Part shown: piece after piece, positions 7,506-14,292 of the stretch
Numbering within the stretch: the stretch's first letter is position 1
Layout of the letters: each line of letters opens with the position of its first letter
NCBI GenBank assembly: GCA_023260935.1
Contig: JALQTL010000364.1
Span: forward strand, 1-16,555
DNA: 16,555 nt
From: Paracoccaceae bacterium
Lineage (GTDB): Bacteria > Pseudomonadota > Alphaproteobacteria > Rhodobacterales > Rhodobacteraceae
Reading direction: 5' to 3'
The notes under the pieces: generated by a model
Seen by the model: only the letters and a program-made list of their open reading frames with translations
The model's database searches: none
Told to the model about the DNA's origin: nothing
Program-made: the position numbers and the translations under genes

Positions 7506-7535
7506 GTTAGCGCAACCACGCGCAGGTTAGCGCAA
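7506..7535. promoter_or_regulatory. Direct repeat GTTAGCGCAA ×2, candidate PckR/CceR-type operators
   Basis: GTTAGCGCAA occurs at 7506–7515 and again at 7526–7535, exactly 20 bases (about two helical turns) apart. Each copy is an imperfect palindrome centred on GC/GC, like sites of LacI-family regulators. In alphaproteobacteria the LacI-family regulator PckR (CceR in Rhodobacter) is known to act on pckA. The position, about 160–190 bases upstream of the pckA start, suits an upstream activator site. The regulator assignment is inference. Confidence 0.5.
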
Positions 7536-7660
7536 TCAATCGTCAACACTCCGCCTGACTGAGGCAAATTAGTCATTCTTTGGCATTTTTGTGGCGACAA
7601 CAGAGTCGAATGCCCCCCGATTCGCACTTCCCTGTTGATTCTCAGCCCCGGACTGCCGAC

Positions 7661-7666
7661 TATAAT
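7661..7666 (+). promoter_or_regulatory. Candidate -10 box of the chvI operon
   Basis: A perfect TATAAT lies 44 bases upstream of the chvI start. A TTGATT at 7635–7640 is 20 bases away, too far for a standard -35. Half-sites ACTGCC (7652–7657) and GGCAGT (7689–7694) flank the box in inverted orientation. They could be a regulator site, perhaps autoregulatory. Confidence 0.5.
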
Positions 7667-7710
7667 GACCAAAAAAGACGTGAGTTCGGGCAGTAAAAAG
7701 GAAACTCTCC

Positions 7711-8412
7711 ATGGCAAGGATCGCCCTTGTTGATGACGACAGGAATATTCTGACGTCTGTCTCGATGACGCTTGAAGCCGAAGGGTTTGAAGTCGAAACC
7801 TATAATGATGGCCAGTCAGCCTATGACGCCTTTACCCGGCGCATGCCTGACATGGCTGTGCTTGACATAAAGATGCCCAGGATGGACGGGATGGATCTGC
7901 TTCAGCGAATCCGTCAGAAAACCGCGATGCCGGTGATCTTCCTGACCTCGAAGGACGATGAGATCGACGAGGTGCTGGGTCTGCGGATGGGCGCTGACGA
8001 TTATGTCAAGAAGCCCTTCAGTCAGCGCCTTTTGGTGGAACGCATCCGCGCGCTGTTGCGCCGGCAGGATGCCATTGCCACGGGCGAAGTGGCGGTGACG
8101 GAAGAAAACAAGATCATGGAACGTGGCCATCTGCGGATGGACCCGTTGCGCCATTCGGTGTCCTGGAAGGGCCTGGATGTTTCGCTGACCGTCACGGAAT
8201 TCATGCTGCTTCAGGCACTTGCCCAGCGGCCCGGCTTTGTGAAGAGCCGCGATCAGTTGATGGACGTGGCCTATGACGATCAGGTTTACGTCGATGACCG
8301 CACAATCGACAGCCATATCAAGCGCCTGCGCAAGAAGATGCGCGCGGTCGATGATGACTTCTCGGCCATCGAGACGCTGTATGGCATCGGTTATCGCTAC
8401 AACGAAACATGA
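7711..8412 (+). CDS. chvI: Response regulator ChvI (OmpR/PhoB type)
   Basis: ChvI is the DNA-binding partner of the sensor kinase ChvG in alphaproteobacteria, controlling envelope, acid and exopolysaccharide-related genes. The 233-residue protein has a receiver domain (1–~120) with the acidic pair Asp8/Asp9, phosphoacceptor Asp52 in VLDIKMP, Thr79 and Lys101 in VKKPF. A C-terminal winged helix follows (about 130–230), with SLTVTEFMLL and the recognition region DDRTIDSHIKRLRKKM. GGAA lies eight to nine bases before ATG 7711. The stop overlaps the chvG start by four bases (ATGA), so the two are translationally coupled. The gene is divergent from pckA, as in rhizobia. ChvI rather than another OmpR-type regulator is supported by the chvG–hprK–EIIA–HPr neighbours. 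Confidence 0.93.
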   Translation: MARIALVDDDRNILTSVSMTLEAEGFEVETYNDGQSAYDAFTRRMPDMAVLDIKMPRMDGMDLLQRIRQKTAMPVIFLTSKDDEIDEVLGLRMGADDYVKKPFSQRLLVERIRALLRRQDAIATGEVAVTEENKIMERGHLRMDPLRHSVSWKGLDVSLTVTEFMLLQALAQRPGFVKSRDQLMDVAYDDQVYVDDRTIDSHIKRLRKKMRAVDDDFSAIETLYGIGYRYNET

Positions 8413-10112
8413 CAACCATGCCGCAGATCGGCCCGAAGGATCAGGGCAGGGCAAAGCCGGGAGAGGTGCTTCTTGGCGAAGACTGGGTATCCAGCGATGC
8501 CCAGCAGGATGGCGTGTTGCGCGATACCAGCGGACGCCGGGGGATGGTGTCGCTGAAGCGCTCGCCCCTGGCGCGCAAGATCATCGTCTTCAACCTGATG
8601 GCGTTGGTCGTTCTGGTGGCGGGGGTTCTGTTCCTGAACCCCTTCCGTGACAGCTTGGTAGAGCAGCGCGAACAGGGCTTCATCACGGAAGCCCGGCTTC
8701 TGGCGGATGTCTTCGAAGCCCGCCTGCCGGACGAAGGGCCGATTGACATGTCGCCCGAAGGCAAGCTGGCGCGCACGCTGGAAAGTGTGACCATCAGCCC
8801 CGGCAGCGAGGTGTTCTTGTTCGATAACGCGGGCCGGGTCGTCAGCATGACCCGCGGCAAGGAACTTCCCTTCGTGCCGCGTGAACAGTCCACCCTGATC
8901 ACCGATTTCCTGAATACGGTCTGGGAAGGCGCCTCGCGCCTCTTGTCCGGGGAACGGGCTGCCGGCGTGGCGGTTGATACCGAAAGCATGGCGCGCGGCA
9001 TTCTGCCTTCGGCGCTTGCCGGCGAAACCTCTGTCAATCTGGGCAAGGGGCAGTCGGGCGATGCTATCTTTTCCGTATCCACCCCCGTGGAGCGCGCGGG
9101 TGAGGTGATCGGTGCCGTGGCGCTTGTCAGTGCCGAGGGCGAGATCGACTCGCTGGTGCGCAATGAGCGTGAGCAGATCCTCCAGATGTTCATCCTGACG
9201 CTGATGGTCTCGATCGGGCTTAGTCTGGTGCTTGCCTCGACCATCGCGAACCCGCTGGCCGATCTGGCCGCCGCAGCCGAGGCCGGGCAAGACCGCGATG
9301 CCCGCCGCATGCAGCCGGGTCGTGTCCGCATCCCCGACCTGACAGCCCGCCCTGATGAAATCGGGCGCCTTTCCGTTGCCCTGCGGGGCATGGTCGCCGC
9401 GCTCTATGACCGGATCGATGCGAACGAGCAGTTCGCCGCCGACGTGGCGCATGAGATCAAGAACCCGCTGGCCAGCCTGCGCAGCGCCGTGGCCTCGATG
9501 CATCTGGCCAAGCGTGACGATCAGCGCACGCGCCTGCTGGAGGTGATCGAGCATGATGTGCGCCGGTTGGACCGGCTGGTCAGCGATATCTCGAACGCTT
9601 CGCGGCTGGATAGCGAATTGGTCAAGGAACAGGAAGAACAGTTCAACCTGACGAAAACGCTGACCAACCTCAGCGAATATCTGGGCCAGCAGGCAAAGGA
9701 AAAGGGCGTTGAGTTGATCACGGACTTCCCCGCCGATCCGATCCTGATCAGCGGCCTGGAAGCACGGCTGGCGCAGGTTTTTGTCAACCTGATCACCAAT
9801 GCGGTTTCATTCTGCGAAGATGGCGATGCCGTGCGGGTCTGGGCGCGAAAACGGGACAACCGCGTTCTGGTGGTTGTGGAAGACACCGGCCCCGGCATTC
9901 CCGAACAGGCGCTGACCAAGATCTTCAAGCGCTTCTATTCGGAACGGCCCAAGAATGATTTTGGCAACAACTCCGGACTTGGGCTGTCGATCTCCAAGCA
10001 GATCGTCGAGGCGCATGGCGGCGTGATCTGGGCCGAAAACATTCGGCCGACAAATGCCGATGCCACCTCGGAACCCCTTGGCGCGCGCTTCGTGGTCGGC
10101 CTGCCTGTCTGA
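8409..10112 (+). CDS. chvG: Sensor histidine kinase ChvG
   Basis: ChvG is the membrane sensor that phosphorylates ChvI. The 567-residue protein has a ~55-residue cytoplasmic N-terminal tail, membrane segment 1 (about 57–77) and a periplasmic sensor domain of about 180 residues. Membrane segment 2 (about 259–280), a HAMP linker, the HisKA domain with His348 in FAADVAHEIKNPLASLRS and the HATPase domain follow. The last has Asn464 in the N box (VFVNLITNAVSF), the DTGPGIPE G1 box and the NNSGLGLSISK G2 box. All residues needed for kinase activity are present. The start overlaps the chvI stop, and hprK follows after 8 bases. The long N-terminal tail lacks obvious domain features; an internal start would remove it, but the ATGA overlap favours 8409. 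Confidence 0.93.
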   Translation: MTTMPQIGPKDQGRAKPGEVLLGEDWVSSDAQQDGVLRDTSGRRGMVSLKRSPLARKIIVFNLMALVVLVAGVLFLNPFRDSLVEQREQGFITEARLLADVFEARLPDEGPIDMSPEGKLARTLESVTISPGSEVFLFDNAGRVVSMTRGKELPFVPREQSTLITDFLNTVWEGASRLLSGERAAGVAVDTESMARGILPSALAGETSVNLGKGQSGDAIFSVSTPVERAGEVIGAVALVSAEGEIDSLVRNEREQILQMFILTLMVSIGLSLVLASTIANPLADLAAAAEAGQDRDARRMQPGRVRIPDLTARPDEIGRLSVALRGMVAALYDRIDANEQFAADVAHEIKNPLASLRSAVASMHLAKRDDQRTRLLEVIEHDVRRLDRLVSDISNASRLDSELVKEQEEQFNLTKTLTNLSEYLGQQAKEKGVELITDFPADPILISGLEARLAQVFVNLITNAVSFCEDGDAVRVWARKRDNRVLVVVEDTGPGIPEQALTKIFKRFYSERPKNDFGNNSGLGLSISKQIVEAHGGVIWAENIRPTNADATSEPLGARFVVGLPV

Positions 10113-10120
10113 CGCGCAGC

Positions 10121-10543
10121 ATGGGGCCGCTGATCCTGCACGCCACGACCGTCGCGCTTGATGGCCGTGGCGTTCTTGTCCGTGGGGCTTCGGGACGGGG
10201 CAAAAGCGCGCTTGCCCTGCAACTGATGGCCCTTGGCGCTGACCTTGTTGCCGATGACCGAACGATCCTGACCCGCAGGGGCGATGCTGTTGTTGCATCC
10301 TGTCCCCCCGCCATCCGTGGCCGGATCGAAGCGCGGGGCTTTGGCCTGCTGAATGCCACGCCTTGCGAGGAAGCGACCCTTGCGCTTGTGATCGATCTTG
10401 ATGGCGAAGATCGTTCACGATTGCCTCAGGAACGCCGGACTACTCTTCTGGACTGCCCGCTTGACCTTGCCTTCGGGCCCGTCACTCCCCATTTTCCCGC
10501 GGCAATCCTGCAATATCTTCGTTGCGGGCGCGCGACCGGATGA
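10121..10543 (+). CDS. hprK: HPr kinase/phosphorylase, kinase-domain-only form
   Basis: HprK phosphorylates HPr on a serine and thereby tunes the regulatory phosphotransferase chain. The 140-residue product lacks the N-terminal domain of Firmicute HprK, as is normal in alphaproteobacteria. The P-loop GASGRGKS spans residues 22–29 with Lys28. LVADDRT (42–48) carries the conserved acidic residues, and IRGRIEARGFGLL (about 65–77) matches the HprK signature region. ATG 10121 lies 8 bases after chvG, and the product length fits the family. The stop at 10541–10543 lies next to the rapZ start region. The target, HPr with Ser46, is encoded three genes downstream, which supports the call strongly. Confidence 0.92.
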   Translation: MGPLILHATTVALDGRGVLVRGASGRGKSALALQLMALGADLVADDRTILTRRGDAVVASCPPAIRGRIEARGFGLLNATPCEEATLALVIDLDGEDRSRLPQERRTTLLDCPLDLAFGPVTPHFPAAILQYLRCGRATG

Positions 10544-10560
10544 AAAGGATGCTGAAGCCC

Positions 10561-11496
10561 ATGTCAGCCGCAGACCCTTTGCCGCAAGACCCGTGGCACC
10601 GGCTTGTGCTGGTCACAGGGCCTTCGGGCGCCGGTCGGTCCACCGCCATTCACGCGCTGGAGGACATGGGCTTCGAGGTGATCGACAATCTGCCGCTCAG
10701 CTTTGTCCCGCGTCTTCTGGAAGGCACGCCGACCTCGCAGCCGATTGCCCTTGGCATCGACGTGCGTAACCGTGATTTCAATGCGCAAAGCCTGATCGAA
10801 CTGATTGACCGGCTGACGCGCGAACCCCGGGTGGAACTGGAGGTTCTGTATCTGGATTGCCAGCCCGCCGTCCTGATCCGCCGGTATAGCGAAACCCGCC
10901 GCCGGCATCCGCTGGCCCCGATGGACAGCCCGGAAGAGGGGGTGGAGCGTGAGATCGATCTTCTGGCCCCGATCCGGGCCCGGGCCGATCATCTGATCGA
11001 CACGACAGATCTGACCGTCCATGGCCTGAAGGATGAGGTGACGCGCTGGTTTGGTCGGGGCGATGGGGCCACCCCCCGGCTTTCCGTTTCCGTGCAAAGC
11101 TTCAGCTACAAGCGGGGCCTGCCGCGTGGGCTTGACATGGTGTTCGATTGCCGGTTCCTGCGCAACCCGCATTGGGAGCCGGACCTTCGGCCCAAGGATG
11201 GCCGTGACAGCGCCGTGGCCGAATACATCGCCGAAGATCCCAGATTCGCGGAGTTCTACCAAAGGGTGAAAGACCTTCTGCTGTTTCTTCTTCCGGCCCA
11301 TCTGGCCGAAGGCAAGTCGCACCTGTCAATCGGTTTCGGGTGCACCGGAGGGCAACACAGATCGGTTGCCCTGACAGAAAGACTGGGCAATGCACTTGCA
11401 GAAAACGGCTGGTCGGTGTCAAAACGTCATCGTGAACTGGAGCGTCGGGCGGCCGTGGTGGCCGTTCTGGCAGCAGATGAGGTGGCGGGCGCGTGA
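10561..11496 (+). CDS. rapZ: RapZ/YvcJ family nucleotide-binding protein
   Basis: RapZ proteins bind nucleotides and, in enterobacteria, act as RNA adaptors controlling amino-sugar synthesis; the role in alphaproteobacteria is less clear. From ATG 10561 the product is 311 residues. The P-loop region reads GPSGAGRST (about 20–28), so Arg replaces the usual Walker A lysine. The C-terminal RapZ domain is well kept, with FSYKRGLPRGLDMVFDCRFL, NPHW and GFGCTGGQHRSVALTE. Alternative in-frame starts are ATG 10540, which would overlap the hprK stop as ATGA, and ATG 10549; I chose 10561 because AAGGA lies upstream and Walker A then sits closer to the N-terminus, as in relatives. The stop overlaps the next start (GTGA), so translation is coupled to EIIA. 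Confidence 0.93.
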   Translation: MSAADPLPQDPWHRLVLVTGPSGAGRSTAIHALEDMGFEVIDNLPLSFVPRLLEGTPTSQPIALGIDVRNRDFNAQSLIELIDRLTREPRVELEVLYLDCQPAVLIRRYSETRRRHPLAPMDSPEEGVEREIDLLAPIRARADHLIDTTDLTVHGLKDEVTRWFGRGDGATPRLSVSVQSFSYKRGLPRGLDMVFDCRFLRNPHWEPDLRPKDGRDSAVAEYIAEDPRFAEFYQRVKDLLLFLLPAHLAEGKSHLSIGFGCTGGQHRSVALTERLGNALAENGWSVSKRHRELERRAAVVAVLAADEVAGA

Positions 11497-11888
11497 TCGG
11501 GATCGTGATCGTGGCACATGGCGGTCTTGCGCGCGAGTATCTCTCGGCGGTCGAGCATGTCGTGGGCCCGCAAGCCCAGATGCGCGCCATTGCCATCGAA
11601 GATGACCACGATCGTTCGGCCAAACAGGCCGAGATATGCACGGCCGCCGATGGGGTGGACAGCGGCAATGGCGTGGTTGTGGTGACCGACATGTTTGGCG
11701 GATCGCCATCGAACCTGTCACTCATGGCATGTTGTGGCCCTGATCGCCGCATCCTTTATGGCGCGAATCTGCCGATGCTGATCAAGCTGACGAAATCGCG
11801 CGACCTGCCGGTGGCCGAGGCTGTCACCGCAGCGCTGGATGCCGGGCGGAAATACATCAACAGCCTGGATCTGGGCGGAGGAGCCTGA
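11493..11888 (+). CDS. manX: PTS EIIA component, mannose family (regulatory)
   Basis: This 131-residue cytoplasmic EIIA of the mannose/fructose family accepts phosphate from HPr. His9 in IVIVAHGGLA is the phosphorylation site, and VVVVTDMFGGSPSNLS (about residues 61–76) is the conserved core segment. It has no fused EIIB, and no EIIB, EIIC or EIID gene lies nearby, so a regulatory rather than sugar-uptake role is likely, as known for the short PTS of alphaproteobacteria. The start is GTG at 11493, overlapping the rapZ stop by four bases; the initial MIGIVIVAHG matches the family without extension. HPr starts one base after its stop. Confidence 0.92.
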   Translation: MIGIVIVAHGGLAREYLSAVEHVVGPQAQMRAIAIEDDHDRSAKQAEICTAADGVDSGNGVVVVTDMFGGSPSNLSLMACCGPDRRILYGANLPMLIKLTKSRDLPVAEAVTAALDAGRKYINSLDLGGGA

Positions 11889-11889
11889 C

Positions 11890-12159
11890 TTGGCCGATAA
11901 GACCCTGAAGATTGTGAATGAAAAGGGCCTTCACGCCCGGGCCAGCGCCAAATTCGTGGAAACGGTCGAAGCCCATGATGCCGCGGCCCATGTCTCGAAG
12001 GACGGGATGACGGTTTCGGGCGACTCGATCATGGGGCTTTTGATGTTGGCAGCCTCTCGCGGAACCTCTATTGAAGTTCGGACGACTGGCGCAGAGGCCG
12101 AGGAATTGGCGGTTGCGCTGGAAGCACTAGTCGCCAACCGGTTCGGAGAAGATTTCTGA
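11890..12159 (+). CDS. ptsH: Phosphocarrier protein HPr (TTG start)
   Basis: HPr relays phosphate from enzyme I to EIIA proteins. Counting from TTG 11890 the product is 89 residues, the normal size. This start puts the catalytic His at position 15 (EKGLHARASAKF) and the HprK target serine at position 46 (SGDSIMGLLML), exactly the family numbering. A strong ribosome binding site GGAGGAG (11877–11883) lies six bases upstream. The frame is open further back into EIIA, but that extension is not HPr-like. Both phosphorylation sites are intact, so dual control by EI and by the upstream HprK is expected. Enzyme I is not in this window. The motif LHARASAKFVETV looks like the EINtr-linked type. Confidence 0.95.
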   Translation: MADKTLKIVNEKGLHARASAKFVETVEAHDAAAHVSKDGMTVSGDSIMGLLMLAASRGTSIEVRTTGAEAEELAVALEALVANRFGEDF

Positions 12160-12171
12160 CCCGGTACCGGG
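12160..12171. repeat. Perfect 12-bp palindrome between ptsH and acyltransferase gene
   Basis: CCCGGTACCGGG directly follows the ptsH stop codon. It is perfectly self-complementary but has no loop, so it is a poor RNA hairpin. It could be a protein site or chance; no T run follows, so it is not a terminator. Confidence 0.35.
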
Positions 12172-12190
12172 ACGGAAAGGCAAAGTCGAC

Positions 12191-13087
12191 GTGACCGAAC
12201 ACCCGCAGATCGACTCTGGCATCATTGCCGCCACCCGGCGTGGCAAGGTGGACCGCCCCTATGACATGCGGCGGCTTTCCTATGCCGGAACCTTCAGCAA
12301 CCCCTTCAAGGCCGGAACCATCCGCGCAATCGAATGGGCCACGGCGAAGATCACCCTTCTGCGCCTGATCCGCAGTTTTGAGAAATCTGGCGCCCCCTTT
12401 GGCGCCCCCTTCTGGCCCAAGGCGATCCGTCATATGGGCATCCGCATCGACACGCCGCCCGAAGAGATTGCCCGCATTCCGGCAACCGGTCCGCTGGTCG
12501 TTGTCTGCAATCATCCTTCGGGGTTGGTCGATGGCATGGTTCTGGCGGAAATGGTCAACCGTGTCCGGTCTGATTTCAAGATCCTGACCCGTTCGCTTCT
12601 TACCGGCATTCCCGAGGTTGAGGAATTCATGATCCCGGTGCCCTTCCCGCACGAGGAAAACTCGCGTGAGCTTGGCCTTCAAATGCGGGATGAGACGATG
12701 AAGCATCTGAAGGCCGGGGGGGTGATCATCCTGTTTCCCGCCGGCAAGGTGGCGATGTCCGAGGGCTGGTGGGGCCCCGCGGTCGAAGGGGAATGGAACG
12801 TCTTCACCCACAAGATCGTGCGTTCATCGGGCGCCACGATCCTGCCGATCTTCTTTCCCGGCCAAAACTCTCGCCTGTTTCAGGTCGCCAACCAGATCAG
12901 CGATACGATCCGTCAGGGGCTGCTCCTTTATGAAATCAAGCGCTGCCTGTTCAAGCCGACTCGCCCCGTGATCGGCGAACCCATCCCTGTGGAAGAGTTG
13001 AAGAAGTGGGAGGGCAACCCGCGAGGGTTCTTGGCCTGGCTGCGCGAGCATACGCTGGGATTGGGGAAGCAGGTCGAAAAGTCCTGA
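12191..13087 (+). CDS. PlsC-like lysophospholipid acyltransferase family protein
   Basis: This 298-residue protein is related to glycerophospholipid or lyso-ornithine lipid acyltransferases, which move an acyl group onto a lysolipid at the inner membrane. The catalytic block is NHPSGLVDG with His108 and Asp114; the spacing is HX5D rather than the common HX4D, as in some hemolysin/OlsA-like members. FPAGKVA (about 182–188) is the second typical block, and PIFFPGQNSRLFQVA follows as in the COG3176-like group. A hydrophobic N-terminal part (about 42–60) may touch the membrane. The start is GTG 12191, with AAGG about a dozen bases upstream. It ends the chvI run, 31 bases after ptsH. The exact substrate cannot be told; OlsA is one possibility. 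Confidence 0.8.
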   Translation: MTEHPQIDSGIIAATRRGKVDRPYDMRRLSYAGTFSNPFKAGTIRAIEWATAKITLLRLIRSFEKSGAPFGAPFWPKAIRHMGIRIDTPPEEIARIPATGPLVVVCNHPSGLVDGMVLAEMVNRVRSDFKILTRSLLTGIPEVEEFMIPVPFPHEENSRELGLQMRDETMKHLKAGGVIILFPAGKVAMSEGWWGPAVEGEWNVFTHKIVRSSGATILPIFFPGQNSRLFQVANQISDTIRQGLLLYEIKRCLFKPTRPVIGEPIPVEELKKWEGNPRGFLAWLREHTLGLGKQVEKS

Positions 13088-13266
13088 CCGGACTGTCCCG
13101 CAACGCATTTGACCAGTTGTGCAAGCCCTGCTTTCTTGGGGCAATCGCAATCGCCTGCCATAAGGATTGTGCGTTTGGTCAGGCGCTGTGCCCCCTTTTC
13201 GGAACAGACTTGCCAGACCTGAAGAAGCAGGGCGACCAGAAAGACGATGATTTTGCGATATGGGCG

Positions 13267-14142
13267 TTACCGCGTCGGCACCGGCACCTCGCCCCGGTAA
13301 TCATAGAACCCCCGCTGCGTCTTGCGGCCCAGCCACCCGGCCTCGACATATTTGGTCAGCAGGGGGCAGGGGCGGTATTTGGTGTCCGCCAGCCCTTCGT
13401 GCAGCACGTTCATGATCGACAGGCATGTATCCAGCCCGATGAAATCGGCAAGTTCCAGCGGGCCCATCGGATGGTTGGCACCCAGCTTCAGCGACTCGTC
13501 GATCGACTTCACCGATCCGACGCCTTCATACAGTGTATAAACGGCTTCATTGATCATCGGCATCAGGATACGGTTGACGATGAAGGCCGGGAAATCCTCG
13601 GAACTTGATGCGGTCTTGCCCAGCCTGCGCACCACTTCGTGCAGGCTTTCCCACGTTTCCTGATCTGTCGCGATGCCGCGGATCAATTCCACCAGCTGCA
13701 TGACGGGCACGGGGTTCATGAAGTGGAAACCCATGAACTTTTCCGGCCGGTCGGTGCGGCTGGCCAGCCGAGTGATGGAAATCGACGAGGTGTTCGAGGT
13801 CAGGATCGTGTGCGGCTTCAGATGCGGCAGCAGATCCTCGAAGATCGCCTGCTTCACCGTTTCGCGCTCGGTGGCCGCCTCGATGATCAGGTCGCTGGGC
13901 CCAACATCGGCAAGGCTGCGGGTGGTCTTGATGCGGCTCATGGCGGCGGCCTTGTCTTCGGCCGAAATCTTGCCGCGGCTGACCTGGCGTTCCAGATTGC
14001 GGTCGATGATCGCCACCGCCTTCGCCAGCGCTTCGTCGCTGATATCGGTCATCAGCACGTCATATCCGGCAAGGGCGAAGACATGCGCAATTCCGTTGCC
14101 CATCTGACCGGCCCCGATCACGCCGACACTGCGGATGTCCAT
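13267..14142 (-). CDS. hbdA: 3-hydroxybutyryl-CoA dehydrogenase
   Basis: This NAD(P)-dependent enzyme interconverts acetoacetyl-CoA and 3-hydroxybutyryl-CoA. The 291-residue product has the N-terminal Rossmann motif GAGQMG (10–15) followed by the DIS acidic end of the second strand. Catalytic residues at the family positions are Ser119 (SNTSS), His140 (MGFHFMNP), Glu152 (VELI) and Asn190 (IVNRI). The C-terminal domain is complete, with KLGANHPMGPLELADFIGLD and WLGRKTQRGFYDY. Two adjacent ATG codons exist (14145 and 14142); 14142 is preferred because GGAG is then seven bases upstream. The frame is open to 14265 but the extension is not family-like. It lies near etfA/etfB and opposite a DUF6473 gene, an arrangement common in Rhodobacteraceae. 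Confidence 0.94.
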   Translation of the reverse strand: MDIRSVGVIGAGQMGNGIAHVFALAGYDVLMTDISDEALAKAVAIIDRNLERQVSRGKISAEDKAAAMSRIKTTRSLADVGPSDLIIEAATERETVKQAIFEDLLPHLKPHTILTSNTSSISITRLASRTDRPEKFMGFHFMNPVPVMQLVELIRGIATDQETWESLHEVVRRLGKTASSSEDFPAFIVNRILMPMINEAVYTLYEGVGSVKSIDESLKLGANHPMGPLELADFIGLDTCLSIMNVLHEGLADTKYRPCPLLTKYVEAGWLGRKTQRGFYDYRGEVPVPTR

Positions 14143-14171
14143 CATTCGTCTCCTGCTGCCTTTGCGCCGAA

Positions 14172-14200
14172 ACCTTATGCGCCTGCCTGTCAGGGGGCAA
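14172..14200 (-). promoter_or_regulatory. Candidate promoter of hbdA
   Basis: On the minus strand TTGCCC (14195–14200) and TAAGGT (14172–14177) are separated by 17 bases, giving a leader of about 25 bases before the start codon, with GGAG in it. Both boxes are moderate matches but the spacing is ideal. Confidence 0.45.
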
Positions 14201-14292
14201 GGCGGGCGAATTCGGAAAAATGCTTGGTTTAGCGTTTGGGTAAGGAAAATCCGCGACTCTGCCAACGGGTGTGTAAACTGTGGGTGGGCGTG

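Larger units (their letters stand above)
7346..7710. promoter_or_regulatory. 365-base divergent control region between pckA and chvI
   Basis: No gene is seen here. The region holds the pckA leader hairpin (7363–7380), a C/G-rich inverted repeat CACCCC/GGGGTG (7427–7432 and 7445–7450), two copies of GTTAGCGCAA (7506–7535), inverted repeats TGACT-N10-AGTCA (7556–7575) and CGAAT-N8-ATTCG (7607–7624), and a perfect TATAAT at 7661. Base composition is less G/C-rich near chvI, as expected for promoters. The short inverted repeats could be chance. Confidence 0.65.

Noticed and set aside
13088..13266. 179-base gap between the acyltransferase gene and hbdA, checked for a gene or terminator
   Set aside because: Only a weak GCCC/GGGC pairing was seen and no small frame has a good start plus ribosome site. 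It is a convergent spacer with no supported feature.
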